Source: Granulibacter bethesdensis
Lineage (GTDB): Bacteria; Pseudomonadota; Alphaproteobacteria; Acetobacterales; Acetobacteraceae
Assembly (NCBI RefSeq): GCF_001889545.1
Contig: NZ_CP018194.1
Span: 1,400,501 to 1,464,500, forward strand
Length of the DNA stretch: 64,000 nt
Direction of reading: 5' to 3'
Of the stretch, positions 24,693 through 33,504 are shown in pieces (position 1 is the first letter of the stretch; every line of letters begins with the position of its first letter). The notes under the pieces are model-generated. The model was not told where the DNA came from, did no database searches, and was given only the letters and a program-made list of their open reading frames with translations. The position numbers were made by a program, and so were the translations under genes.

Positions 24693-25586
24693 ATGATGAC
24701 ATCGTTCAGCCCACAGGATTCCGCCAACCTGCACCGCATTGCCGAAGCTCTGGAGCGTATGGCTCCTCCCCCGCCTCCGCTCCCTTCCTTACGGGATGCG
24801 GATGCTTTCGTGTGGGAGCCCGCGCAAAATCATCTTCTGCCGGTTCCAGCCGTAGCATATGTGTCCATCAGCCTACTGCAGGGCGTCGAACGACAGCAAC
24901 AGATCCTGCTGGATAATACGCTGCGTTTCTCCAGAGGGCTGCCCGCCAATAACGCGATGCTGTGGGGCGCGCGCGGGATGGGAAAATCCTCCCTCATCAA
25001 AGCAGCTCATGCCGAAGCAAATCACCAGCGCCCTGGCAGTCTCGCCCTGATCGAAATCGCCCGGGAGGACATTGCGACCCTGCCAACCCTTCTGCGTCTG
25101 CTGCGTCATCCCGCTATCGGTAACCCGAGACAGTGCCTGATTTTCTGTGATGACCTTTCGTTTGAAAAAGAAGATGCCGATTACAAGGCATTGAAATCGG
25201 TTCTGGATGGCGGCATCGAAGGAAGGCCGGCCAATGTCCTGTTCTATGCCACCAGCAATCGCCGTCATCTCATGCCCCGCGACATGATCGAGAATGAGCG
25301 GTCAACCGCCATCCACGCCTCCGAGGCAACGGAAGAGAAAGTATCACTCTCCGATCGTTTTGGATTATGGCTGGGCTTTCATAATGCGGATCAGGATACG
25401 TTCCTGAGCATGGTGGATCAGTATGCCGCCAGGCTGGGGCTGCCGATAGAGACGCAGGCACTGCATGAAGATGCACTGGAATGGTCAGTCACCCGGGGCG
25501 CGCGCTCAGGTCGTGTTGCCTGGCAGTTCATTCAGGATCTGGCCGGACGGCTGGGCATGGTCATCAGCCCGGATGCACTGCGATAA
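24693..25586 (+). CDS. DUF815 family AAA-type ATPase
   Basis: A 297-residue P-loop ATPase of the DUF815 family. A Pro-rich stretch (PPPPPLPSLRDADAF) precedes the ATPase core: Walker A GARGMGKSSL, Walker B LIFCDDLSFE, sensor YATSNRRHL, then the family segment LSDRFGLWLGFHNADQDTFL. The cellular role of DUF815 is not established. The start at 24693 is set by AGAGGGA 6 bp upstream; the frame is open further upstream without function. It is divergent from yajC, a pairing common in alphaproteobacteria. Confidence 0.9.
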   Translation: MMTSFSPQDSANLHRIAEALERMAPPPPPLPSLRDADAFVWEPAQNHLLPVPAVAYVSISLLQGVERQQQILLDNTLRFSRGLPANNAMLWGARGMGKSSLIKAAHAEANHQRPGSLALIEIAREDIATLPTLLRLLRHPAIGNPRQCLIFCDDLSFEKEDADYKALKSVLDGGIEGRPANVLFYATSNRRHLMPRDMIENERSTAIHASEATEEKVSLSDRFGLWLGFHNADQDTFLSMVDQYAARLGLPIETQALHEDALEWSVTRGARSGRVAWQFIQDLAGRLGMVISPDALR

Positions 25587-25600
25587 GGGATACAGAATTA

Positions 25601-26686
25601 TTATTCTTCATCGGTATCGGTGTTTGTTCTGGACGACGTCTTTTCATCGCAGACCCGCCGCACTGCCTGCCAGTCCTTATCACTCATGGCCGATGCACCT
25701 GAAGAACTGCCCGGATTGGCATGATGTCGTGCAATCGTCGTCGGATGGTCGGAGAGGAATTCAACGGACAGAGAATGTTCTTCCCGTTTCTCCAAAGTTT
25801 CAAAGAAATGAGCGAGACCATCGGAGCGCAATCCGGCTTTCTGAAGAAACCGGATTGCTGCTTGATCAGCCCGCTCTTCCTGCCTGCGGTTATAATGAAG
25901 CCCCAGCGCCTGCGTGGCAAAATCCGCGGACAGGGACCAGTTTCCGCCCGTTATGACTGTCTCCAGCACACCTAAACCAAAAAGCCGCACCAGAAGCTGC
26001 ATGGGATCATGATAAAATATATGACCGGTTTCGTGCGCCATGACACCGGCCACTTCATCGGAATCCCGGCTGGCGTCAATCAGACCACGCAATAACACAA
26101 TGCGTCGCCCCGGCATCGTAAAGGCGTTGACTTGGGGGGCATCAATAACATCCAGGTGAACAGAACCATTAATCCCCGCTGCATGAGCAATTTTCTGTTC
26201 CAGTACCCGCAGTGCATGCAGCCCGGTTTCACCCGTGCAGACTTGTTTTTTAGCTATGAGGCTCTTCGCAACCTGCTGACCGAGCCATTGCTCGGTATGG
26301 TCTGGAATCAAGAGGGCAGCCCATTCGGGTGCACGGTCGATCAGAATGAATACACTGAGAACGCAGGCAACAATCCCCGCGGTAATATAGAACCATACAA
26401 GCTTCGTGCTTTTGAAGCGTATTCCCAAACGGCCGAGGCCGTCAGGATCGCTGAGAATCAGCCGGTCAGCATGCCCCCGCCGATACAGAATGACGTCGTT
26501 TTCAGGCGTTTGTTCGCCATGTCTGATGGTCCGTAATTTCCAGATAACTGCCGGATAATCCGGCCGCTCTATCATCAGATGTGATCCGTGCACGTGGATG
26601 GCAACACAATGCGTCTCCGCCGTGCTGCCATCGTGGTATCGCGCCGGATAGAAGTTTGGCACGATACCATCGTCTGATGGGACCAT
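25601..26686 (-). CDS. M48 family metalloprotease, membrane anchored
   Basis: A 361-residue protein. The N-terminal 90 residues form a separate beta-rich part (YHDGSTAETHCVAIHVHGSHL), then comes one transmembrane helix (WFYITAGIVACVLSVFIL), then an M48 peptidase domain with the zinc motif HETGH and the third ligand in RRQEERADQAAIRFL, where the Glu precedes the conserved Asp. The catalytic domain would face the periplasm, as in proteases of the BepA/LoiP group. It starts 2 bp after the stop of the DUF898 reading frame, so the two are co-translated. Its 3' end is convergent with the DUF815 gene. Confidence 0.88.
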   Translation of the reverse strand: MVPSDDGIVPNFYPARYHDGSTAETHCVAIHVHGSHLMIERPDYPAVIWKLRTIRHGEQTPENDVILYRRGHADRLILSDPDGLGRLGIRFKSTKLVWFYITAGIVACVLSVFILIDRAPEWAALLIPDHTEQWLGQQVAKSLIAKKQVCTGETGLHALRVLEQKIAHAAGINGSVHLDVIDAPQVNAFTMPGRRIVLLRGLIDASRDSDEVAGVMAHETGHIFYHDPMQLLVRLFGLGVLETVITGGNWSLSADFATQALGLHYNRRQEERADQAAIRFLQKAGLRSDGLAHFFETLEKREEHSLSVEFLSDHPTTIARHHANPGSSSGASAMSDKDWQAVRRVCDEKTSSRTNTDTDEE

Positions 26687-26688
26687 AC

Positions 26689-27177
26689 TCAGAATCCACT
26701 GCCTCCATCCAAGACGTTCAGAAGACCCTCGCCAGTAGTGGGTCGCGACTGCGTATTCTGGTGCAGCCACTCGGCCTGAAGCGGGTTACCGGTTAACAAA
26801 ATATGACGCTCCAGAAACCGCATATTCCGCTGGATAACCAGCGGCAATCCCAGTCCGAGCGTGAACAAGGTGATCAGAAAATTTCCGGCCAGTAGTCCCA
26901 GCAGTTTCAGTCCTGTAACACTGCTGAAAAAGCGAAACGACGCGTACGTTGTGTGACCAATCACATGGCGAATAAAAAGAGCCATGTACCAGCATGAAAC
27001 AAGTGTTGCCAGAATAAGATAAGCAAACAGCGCCACTACGCCGGCAAGAGCAGTAATGGCCCATACATTTTTCGCAATTTCCGGTTCGGAATTTGGAAGA
27101 GTTTTGAAAAGCGTCACTAATGAACGCCCATTATCGGTCAATTCCCAAGGATCAGCCCCGAACATAACCGCCAGCAC
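26689..27177 (-). pseudogene. DUF898 (YjgN-like) membrane protein, C-terminal half after a frameshift
   Basis: A 162-residue frame with three hydrophobic helices (ITALAGVVALFAYLILATL, LLGLLAGNFLITLFTLGLGL and one near WYMALFIRHV) and the YjgN C-terminal signature HTTYASFRF followed by a GLPLVIQRNMRFLERHI tail. YjgN/DUF898 proteins usually run about 350 residues as one chain. Here the N-terminal half is in another frame (27138-27527) and the two frames overlap by 40 bp. Joining them with a one-base shift near 27165-27177 gives a protein of normal layout. Either a one-base deletion broke the gene or a -1 ribosomal frameshift occurs; no slippery heptamer is obvious. The M48 gene follows 2 bp downstream. 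Confidence 0.7.
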
Positions 27178-27527
27178 ATACTTGGAACAGGAACAAGAGA
27201 AGGGCTGAGCCTGGCAAGGCCATAAGCGGCAGCAACAGTCGCTGCAATCAACAAGAGGAGCAGACCCAACACCTTCAGAAAACCGAGAAATAACTCACCA
27301 CCCGTTCCGGTATAGGTAAAGCGGGTATCCTGAAAACGGCAACTCGACCATAGATAACGCCGCATTCTGGAAATAGCCCAGAATCGGTAGATGCCGAGTG
27401 TCACGATACTCAAAAGAAGATTGATCAGAAAAATTTTATAAAGGCCGCCAATTTTTCCGTCATACTGGAAAAAAGGTCTTGGTTGTTCTGATAGTTGGGC
27501 CTGATAGTACGTAGAACTTTCGTTCAC
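27138..27527 (-). pseudogene. DUF898 (YjgN-like) membrane protein, N-terminal half before a frameshift
   Basis: About 129 residues starting at a GTG (27527) that has AGGAGAG 6 bp upstream; an ATG at 27548 is in frame but would place that Shine-Dalgarno inside the gene. The segment FFQYDGKIGGLYKIFLINLL is the DUF898 N-terminal signature, followed by LGIYRFWAISRMRRYLWS and the FLKVLGLLLLLIAATVAAAY helix. The frame leaves the family pattern after VPVPS and stops at 27138, while the family sequence continues in the frame that is open from 27177. A candidate -10 element lies at 27615-27620. Confidence 0.7.
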
Positions 27528-27614
27528 CACACACTCTCTCCTTGCCATATCTGACCGGTTAAGCAGTGTGGAATAAAAAAGTTACTGAGGCAATATTATT
27601 ACCATTTCACAGTT

Positions 27615-27620
27615 ATTATA
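27615..27620 (-). promoter_or_regulatory. Candidate -10 box for the DUF898-M48 operon
   Basis: The minus strand reads TATAAT exactly, in an AT-rich gap of about 180 bp that is unusual for this G+C-rich window. It is about 88 bp upstream of the GTG start. No good -35 box is spaced 17 bp away, so this is a weak call. Confidence 0.35.
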
Positions 27621-27713
27621 CTGCAAGAAAAATATAAACGCTTCATTATGAGAATCAAAAAGGCCATTCAGCATGACCATGCAATTACCTTTCCTTACTC
27701 TTACACAGAAGCA

Positions 27714-28535
27714 TTATCGCGATAAAGTGTAACAATGCCTCATCTCCGGAAAGCGCCGTGTGCGTACGTCCTCCGCATAACGGGAAGCGGCATCAGCAAC
27801 CGTCAGCGCCAACTCGGCATAGCGTTTCACAAAACGAGGCTGGAAAGTGCCGTATAACCCCAGCATATCATCCGTTACCAGAACCTGACCGTCGCACTGT
27901 GGCGAGGCCCCAATTCCGATGATGGGAACCGCAACCGAACGGGTCATGCCGGCGGCAACCGGTTCCAGCGTGCCTTCCAGAACGATCATGAATGCCCCTG
28001 CTTCCGCCACGGCCATGCCATCGGCCAGAACACGCGCCGCACTGTCCTCTGTGCGACCGGTGGCGCGATAACCGCCTTCCATCAGGGTATCCTGCGGCAT
28101 CAACCCGACATGCCCGCAAACCGGAATGCCGCGCGCCGTCAGGAAAGCAATGGTCTCCGCCATCTCCTGCCCCCCTTCCAGCTTGACGGCCCCGGCCCCG
28201 GTTTCGGCCAGAAGCCGTGCGGCGTTCCGGTAAGCCTGCTCAGGACTTTCCCGATATGTCCCCCATGGAAGATCGACGACCACGCAGGCCCGGCTGGACC
28301 CGCGCACGACCGCCGCAGCATGGGCAATCATCATCTCCAGCGTCACCGGCAAGGTCGTCTCGAACCCGTAAATCACCATGCCAAGACTGTCGCCCACCAG
28401 CAGCACATCGACATGCGGATCGAGATGCCCGGCCATGGGCGCAGTATAGGCCGTCAGGGCCACAATCGGCGCGCCTCCCTTACGGGCCTGCAGTGCCGGA
28501 ACGCTGATACGTCCTGACCGTACCACACTGCTCAT
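27714..28535 (-). CDS. panB: 3-methyl-2-oxobutanoate hydroxymethyltransferase
   Basis: A 273-residue PanB, a TIM-barrel enzyme that transfers a hydroxymethyl group from methylene-THF to 2-oxoisovalerate, the first step to pantothenate. Signature segments: [27 protein letters not shown] with the Mg-binding Asp, [15 protein letters not shown] and the catalytic Glu in [10 protein letters not shown]. The start at 28535 has GAGGG 8 bp upstream; a longer frame to 28613 overlaps serS. It is 10 bp downstream of serS on the same strand, so probably co-transcribed. panC is not in the window. Confidence 0.96.
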   Translation of the reverse strand: MSSVVRSGRISVPALQARKGGAPIVALTAYTAPMAGHLDPHVDVLLVGDSLGMVIYGFETTLPVTLEMMIAHAAAVVRGSSRACVVVDLPWGTYRESPEQAYRNAARLLAETGAGAVKLEGGQEMAETIAFLTARGIPVCGHVGLMPQDTLMEGGYRATGRTEDSAARVLADGMAVAEAGAFMIVLEGTLEPVAAGMTRSVAVPIIGIGASPQCDGQVLVTDDMLGLYGTFQPRFVKRYAELALTVADAASRYAEDVRTRRFPEMRHCYTLSR

Positions 28536-28545
28536 GACGGTACCC

Positions 28546-29817
28546 TCACGCGGAAATACGCTCCAGCCCACCCATATAGGGACGCAGAACGGCAGGCACC
28601 TCAATGCTGCCATCCTCGCGCTGATAGGTCTCCATCACAGCGATCAGCGCCCGTCCGACGGCAACGCCTGAGCCATTGAGCGTATGCGGCACGCCCGCCA
28701 CCTTACCATCTGCACCACGATAACGGGCATTCATCCGGCGCGCCTGAAAATCGCGGCAGTTGGAGCAGGAGCTGATTTCCCGCCATGCTTCCTGCCCCGG
28801 CAACCAGACCTCCAGATCGTAGGTCCGTGCCGCCGAGAAACCGGTATCGCCCGAGCATAAAAAGACACGCCGGTATGCAAGACCGAGATTTTCCAAAACC
28901 GTCTCGGCACAGCGCGTCATACGCTCATGCTCGGCATCGCTGTCCTCCGGCCGGGTGATGCAGACCATCTCCACCTTGTGGAACTGGTGCTGACGCAGCA
29001 TGCCGCGTGTGTCCCGTCCCGCGCTGCCCGCCTCGCTGCGGAAACAGTCGGTCAGTGCGGTCATGCGCATTGGCAGGCTGGCTTCATCGACTACACTGTC
29101 TGCCACCAGATTGGTCAGCGGCACCTCGGCGGTCGGGATCAGCCAGCGTCCATCAGTAGTGCGGAACAGATCCTCGGTAAATTTAGGCAGCTGGCCAGTG
29201 CCATATACCGTCGCATCATTCACCAGAGACGGTACCTGCATTTCAGTAAAGCCATGCTCCATGCTGTGCAGATCGAGCATATACTGGCCCAGCGCCCGCT
29301 CCAGCCGCGCCAGAGCGCCACGCAGCACGACAAAACGTGCGCCTGCGAGTTTTGCTGCGGCATCGAACAGCATCATGCCCAGCGCCTCACCCAGTTCGAA
29401 ATGCTGGCGGGCGGGGAACGGAAAGGAAATCGGTTCACCGACCTGTTTCAGAATGACGTTGGCATTCTCATCGGGGCCATTGGGAACTTCGGCATCCAGA
29501 CTATTGGGAAGACGCTCCAGCAGGCTTTTCTGCTCCGCATCCAGCGATGCGCTACGTGCCTCCAGCGCCTCCATCTCATCACGCAGGGCAACAGCGGTAG
29601 CCTCCAGCATGGAAGTGTCAATTCCCTGGCGCTTGCCCTGTCCGATTTCTTTGGCCAATGCATTGCGGCGCGCCTGATATTCCTGCAACCGGGTCTGCGC
29701 TACGCGGCGATCGGCATCCAGCGCCAGCAGGCTGGATGCGGAGGCAGGCAGGCCACGGCGGCCCAGCGCCGCATCGAAAGCGGCGGGATCGGCGCGTAAA
29801 GCGCGAATATCGTGCAT
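28546..29817 (-). CDS. serS: Seryl-tRNA synthetase
   Basis: A 423-residue class II synthetase. The N-terminal helical hairpin ([22 protein letters not shown] to [16 protein letters not shown], residues 27-105) is the long coiled coil that grips the tRNA-Ser variable arm. The catalytic core shows motif 2 [20 protein letters not shown] and motif 3 near [18 protein letters not shown]. The length is the usual one and the start MHDIRALR is typical. It lies between tatC (113 bp upstream) and panB, in an order common in alphaproteobacteria (tat genes next to serS). Confidence 0.97.
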   Translation of the reverse strand: MHDIRALRADPAAFDAALGRRGLPASASSLLALDADRRVAQTRLQEYQARRNALAKEIGQGKRQGIDTSMLEATAVALRDEMEALEARSASLDAEQKSLLERLPNSLDAEVPNGPDENANVILKQVGEPISFPFPARQHFELGEALGMMLFDAAAKLAGARFVVLRGALARLERALGQYMLDLHSMEHGFTEMQVPSLVNDATVYGTGQLPKFTEDLFRTTDGRWLIPTAEVPLTNLVADSVVDEASLPMRMTALTDCFRSEAGSAGRDTRGMLRQHQFHKVEMVCITRPEDSDAEHERMTRCAETVLENLGLAYRRVFLCSGDTGFSAARTYDLEVWLPGQEAWREISSCSNCRDFQARRMNARYRGADGKVAGVPHTLNGSGVAVGRALIAVMETYQREDGSIEVPAVLRPYMGGLERISA

Positions 29818-29930
29818 GTTGCCTCCAAAATGATCGTCCCGGTCCGGTCGGCCTCGTGGCCTGCTCCCGGCCCGGCATCACTGAATGAAATCCGGGTATC
29901 CGTGCTTATAGCGGAGAGCCTGTCCCGCCG

Positions 29931-30737
29931 TTAATCCCCGCCTTCATCATTCTCCGGCGTGGCTGGTTTCGGGGCGACGATGCGCGCGGCAATAATCGAC
30001 ACCTCATAGAGTGCCACCAGAGGCAAGGCGAGGCCAATCATAGTGATGGCATCGGGCGGTGCCAGCACTGCCGCAATGGCGAACATGGCAACAATTGCAT
30101 AACGGCGCTTGGCGGCCAGAGACTGCGCGCTGACCAGCCCGACCCTTGCCAGCAGAGACAGCCCGACCGGCAACTGGAACGCTATGCCAAAAGCGAGGAT
30201 TAGCTTCATCACCAGCGCCAGATATTCACCGATTTTCGGCTGCAACTCGATCGGGATGCCGCCTCCACCATCGGGTGTGGAGAAATGCAGGAAAAACCGC
30301 CATGCTGCAGGGAAAATGGCGAAATAGGCCAGTGACGCCCCCATGAGGAACAGTACCGGTGTCGCGATCAGGAAAGGCAGAAAAGCCCGTTTCTCACTGC
30401 GATACAGGCCGGGTGCGACGAACATCCAGACCTGTGACGCGATGATCGGAAAAGACAGGAAGGCGGCACCGAAAATGCCGACCTTCATATAGGTGAAAAA
30501 ACCCTCGGTCAGGGCGGTATAGATAAAGCGCGGATTGGCTACCCCCCGATCCTTCAGCGCATCGGCCAGCGGCTTGGCCAGCCAGAAATAGATCGTGTCG
30601 GAAAACCAGTAGCACAGCGCAAAACACAGTCCGAACGCCGCAAGAGACCAGAGCAGCCTGCGGCGCAGCTCCAGCAGATGCTCCAGTAACGGCATCGGCT
30701 TGTCATCGATCATGTCGTCCTGTGTGTGCGCTGCCAC
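29931..30737 (-). CDS. tatC: Sec-independent (Tat) translocase subunit TatC
   Basis: A 268-residue protein with six transmembrane helices and the TatC hallmark MPLLEHLLELRRRLLWSL at the N-terminus, whose Glu and Arg contact the twin-arginine signal. Further family segments are GVANPRFIYTALTEGFFTYMKVG and QVWMFVAPGLYRSEKRAFLPF. It is the signal receptor of the twin-arginine translocase with TatB. tatB ends 84 bp upstream. A start at an ATG eight codons later is possible. Its possible client in this window is the ABC binding protein at 42854, which has an RR-type signal. Confidence 0.96.
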   Translation of the reverse strand: MAAHTQDDMIDDKPMPLLEHLLELRRRLLWSLAAFGLCFALCYWFSDTIYFWLAKPLADALKDRGVANPRFIYTALTEGFFTYMKVGIFGAAFLSFPIIASQVWMFVAPGLYRSEKRAFLPFLIATPVLFLMGASLAYFAIFPAAWRFFLHFSTPDGGGGIPIELQPKIGEYLALVMKLILAFGIAFQLPVGLSLLARVGLVSAQSLAAKRRYAIVAMFAIAAVLAPPDAITMIGLALPLVALYEVSIIAARIVAPKPATPENDEGGD

Positions 30738-30821
30738 CAGACTTCAACTTTCACTACAGAATACCATCACACCCACGGACATAACCGGAGCCAGTCTGCG
30801 GAGCCATACGTTGTTCAACCC

Positions 30822-31355
30822 TTACCCCTGATCGGCAGGCGGGATGAAGGCCGGAGCACGGCGGGCGGAGCGGAATGCCTCCTCCGGCGGAATGAAAGCC
30901 GGCGCCGTCGCCGCACGACGGGCGGTTTCCGAAGAAACCGTGTTCTCCATCGTCCATTCCGGAGCCATGTTTCTCTCATCCATGACCGGCAGGGAATGAA
31001 ATGGCCGTTCTGCGACCGTATGGGCCTCATCGCCACCCATAATCATCGGCGCAGGCGATGGTGCCATCGGGTTACTGTTGAAGGTGGAGCGCATCGATCC
31101 ATCCGGGTCCAGCGTCCGGCTCAACTGGTGGCGGAGATTAACGCCGCGCAGATCGTTGAAGGTCTCCCGCACCTCACCGAGATCGGCCTCCTTCATCATC
31201 TGATCCATCTGCCCCTGAAAATCGGCGGCCATGGAACGCGCCTTGCGAACCATGCGTGCGACACCGCGCATGGCACCCGGAATATCCTTCGGGCCAATAA
31301 CCACCAGCGCAACGACACCAATGACAGCGATCTCGGACCATGCAAAATCAAACAT
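30822..31355 (-). CDS. tatB: Sec-independent (Tat) translocase subunit TatB
   Basis: A 177-residue protein with one N-terminal helix (MFDFAWSEIAVIGVVALVVIG), the hinge GPKDIP, then an amphipathic helix VARMVRKARSMAADFQGQMD. That N-terminus, with Glu at position 8, is TatB-like rather than TatA-like, and the long Pro/Ala-rich C-terminal tail also fits TatB. The tail carries a repeated AFIPP element (three times). scpB ends 7 bp upstream, so it is in the scpA-scpB-tatB-tatC operon. tatA, usually the gene before tatB, is missing here. Confidence 0.93.
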   Translation of the reverse strand: MFDFAWSEIAVIGVVALVVIGPKDIPGAMRGVARMVRKARSMAADFQGQMDQMMKEADLGEVRETFNDLRGVNLRHQLSRTLDPDGSMRSTFNSNPMAPSPAPMIMGGDEAHTVAERPFHSLPVMDERNMAPEWTMENTVSSETARRAATAPAFIPPEEAFRSARRAPAFIPPADQG

Positions 31356-31362
31356 CGCCCGG

Positions 31363-32001
31363 TTATCCTTCCGCCCTGATTTCTGCGGGCATGATCTCTA
31401 CAGGGGTTTCTTCATCCTCTGGAACAGCTTCGGAATCAGTGTCGGTGAAAATGCCTGGACGAGGCGACACTCTTTCCTGTCCTGCACCATCGGTCAGCAA
31501 TTCCTCCCGCTTCGGCAGATCGGTCAGGGATGTCAGGCCGAACTGCTCCAGAAAACGGGCCGTGGTGCCCCACAGGCTTGGCCGTCCCGGCACTTCCTTA
31601 CGCCCGCGCGGGGTGATCAGCCCGGCTTCCAGCAATGTATCCAGCGTGGACTGGCTGAGCGTGGCGCCTCGGATTTCCTCGACCTCACCCCGTGTGACAG
31701 GCTGATGATAGGCAATGACGGCCAGCGTTTCCATCGCAACACGGGGCAACCGCCTTGGCACCTCCACCACCCGACGCAGGGCGTTGGCAAGGTCCGGAGC
31801 CGTGCGGAACTGCCATCCCCCGGCAATTTCGTGCAGTTCGATCCCTCGTCCTGCATAACGCTGGCGCAGTAATGGCAGGATCATCTCAGGGTCCGCCCCG
31901 ACCGGCAAGGCATGGGACAGCGCGGTGACGGAAACCGGGCTGGCACTGGCGAAGATCACGGCTTCCGCAAGCCTGAGATAATGCTCCAACTCATCGTTCA
32001 T
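31363..32001 (-). CDS. scpB: Segregation and condensation protein B
   Basis: A 212-residue ScpB, the winged-helix partner of ScpA that bridges the SMC ATPase heads during chromosome condensation. Family segments: EAVIFASASPVS at the N-terminus, GGWQFRTAPDLANALRR, and LAVIAYHQPVTRGEVEEIRG, the signature region. An acidic tail of about 30 residues follows the second winged helix. Its start overlaps the scpA stop by 4 bp (ATGA), so translation is coupled. Confidence 0.95.
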   Translation of the reverse strand: MNDELEHYLRLAEAVIFASASPVSVTALSHALPVGADPEMILPLLRQRYAGRGIELHEIAGGWQFRTAPDLANALRRVVEVPRRLPRVAMETLAVIAYHQPVTRGEVEEIRGATLSQSTLDTLLEAGLITPRGRKEVPGRPSLWGTTARFLEQFGLTSLTDLPKREELLTDGAGQERVSPRPGIFTDTDSEAVPEDEETPVEIMPAEIRAEG

Positions 32002-32795
32002 GACTGGTTGCTTTCCGTCTCTTCCGGAGTGTCTTCAGCCATTTGCCCTTCGCCACGCAAGAGGATCGGCCCGAATGGCGCCTCCTGTCGCAGGCGGACT
32101 GCGCCATGGCGCGCCATTTCCAGCCCGGCAATCAAGGTGCTGGCCAGAGCAGCCTTCCGTTCCAGCGGACTCAACAGATCCTGCGGAATAAATTGCTCCA
32201 GACTGGTCCAGTCCGGCAGGCTTCCCACCAGTTTTTCCAAACGGCCCAGAGCATCCTTGACACTCCAGAAAGATACCGGCTTGGGCCGGTAAATGCGCCG
32301 CCTGCCGCCACGACGCCTTGCCGAGAGATAGGCCCCCACCAACCCGGCCACATCCAGTTTCAGCCGGGAGCGATCATAGTCCGTAAAATTCTCCGGCATG
32401 CCACGGATGAACACCTCCTGCCCGACCTGCGGACGATCGGCCAGCCAGGCCGCCAGACGCTGCATGGCTTGCAGATGGGCGAGACGCTCGGCCAGAGCCT
32501 CCCCCGCCAGTTCGCCTTCCTCCGCCTCAGCAGGAGACGCCGGAAGCAGAAGGCGGGATTTCAGCCAGGTCAGCCAGGCCGCCATGACCAGCCAATCAGC
32601 CGCCAGTTCCAGCCGGACCGCCCGCACACCCTCGACTACCGCCAGAAACTGCTCGACCAGAGAGAGGATCGAGATCGTCGCCAGATCGACTTTCTGCCCG
32701 CGGGCCAGTTCCAGCAGCAGATCGAGCGGTCCCTCGAACCCCTCCAGCCGCAGCAGCAGCGCGCCATCCTGCGGCTCGGGCATCTCAGCCACCAT
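31998..32795 (-). CDS. scpA: Segregation and condensation protein A
   Basis: A 265-residue ScpA (kleisin). The N-terminal signature LEGFEGPLDLLLELARGQKV is typical, followed by ISILSLVEQFL and the alpha-helical middle (AADWLVMAAWLTWLKSRLLLP), ending in the C-terminal winged helix that binds an SMC head. The start at 32795 is chosen from the family N-terminus; the frame is open to 32825. It overlaps the M50 protease gene by about 10 bp at its 5' end and scpB by 4 bp at its 3' end. Confidence 0.94.
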   Translation of the reverse strand: MVAEMPEPQDGALLLRLEGFEGPLDLLLELARGQKVDLATISILSLVEQFLAVVEGVRAVRLELAADWLVMAAWLTWLKSRLLLPASPAEAEEGELAGEALAERLAHLQAMQRLAAWLADRPQVGQEVFIRGMPENFTDYDRSRLKLDVAGLVGAYLSARRRGGRRRIYRPKPVSFWSVKDALGRLEKLVGSLPDWTSLEQFIPQDLLSPLERKAALASTLIAGLEMARHGAVRLRQEAPFGPILLRGEGQMAEDTPEETESNQS

Positions 32796-33480
32796 CGTGC
32801 CCCGCCAGACGCAGGACAAGGCCAACCGCAGGCCGCAGCATCCGGTCCATCAGCCACCGGACCGGATCCAGGTTCATTCCCATTTGATGCCCAAGCCATG
32901 GCAGCAGCATCACGATCATAAGGACCGGCAAAACGCCGTAGCGATCAAGCCTGACCCAGTGCATCGCCACCCGCGCCGGCAACACGGCGGCGATGATCCG
33001 GCTGCCATCCAGTGGGGGGATCGGGATCAGGTTGAACAGGCCAAGCGCGAGATTAAACAGGATGAAATCGAACAGCCCGTCCATCACCCACTGACTGGTC
33101 TGCACAGGCATAAACGGCAGCAGGTGCAGCGCCAGCGCGCCCAGCCATGCCAGCAGAAAATTCATCGCTGGCCCTGCTGCTGCAACCACCCCCATCCCCT
33201 GCAAGGGGTGGCGGAACCGCATCACATTCACAGGCACCGGCTTTGCCCAGCCGAAGATGAACCCCGGATGACCGGTGGCAACCAACTGCCCAAGCACCAT
33301 GAGACCAGGAACAATAATACTGCCCATCGGATCAATATGCCGCAGTGGGTTGAGCGATAACCTGCCCTGCTCCCGCGCCGTGGGATCACCCAGCGCAAAG
33401 GCTGCGAACCCGTGCGCTGCCTCGTGCAGTGTGATGGCAAAAACCGCCGGGATCAGCGAAAGCAGCAGATGCGATAGCAT
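32785..33480 (-). CDS. Site-2 (M50) family membrane metalloprotease
   Basis: A 231-residue multi-pass membrane protease. The zinc motif HEAAHG lies in the first helix (residues 19-24), and the third ligand is in the LIPIPPLDGSRII segment near residue 150, with NLALGLFNL before it. This layout is the short, PDZ-free group of site-2 proteases (as in Rip3/SpoIVFB-like proteins). It would cleave membrane-embedded substrates such as anti-sigma factors; no partner is nearby. It sits between nagZ (24 bp upstream) and scpA, overlapping scpA slightly, a common alphaproteobacterial arrangement. Confidence 0.92.
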   Translation of the reverse strand: MLSHLLLSLIPAVFAITLHEAAHGFAAFALGDPTAREQGRLSLNPLRHIDPMGSIIVPGLMVLGQLVATGHPGFIFGWAKPVPVNVMRFRHPLQGMGVVAAAGPAMNFLLAWLGALALHLLPFMPVQTSQWVMDGLFDFILFNLALGLFNLIPIPPLDGSRIIAAVLPARVAMHWVRLDRYGVLPVLMIVMLLPWLGHQMGMNLDPVRWLMDRMLRPAVGLVLRLAGHDGG

Positions 33481-33504
33481 AGGGTGTAATCCGTCCGGCT
33501 GAAA

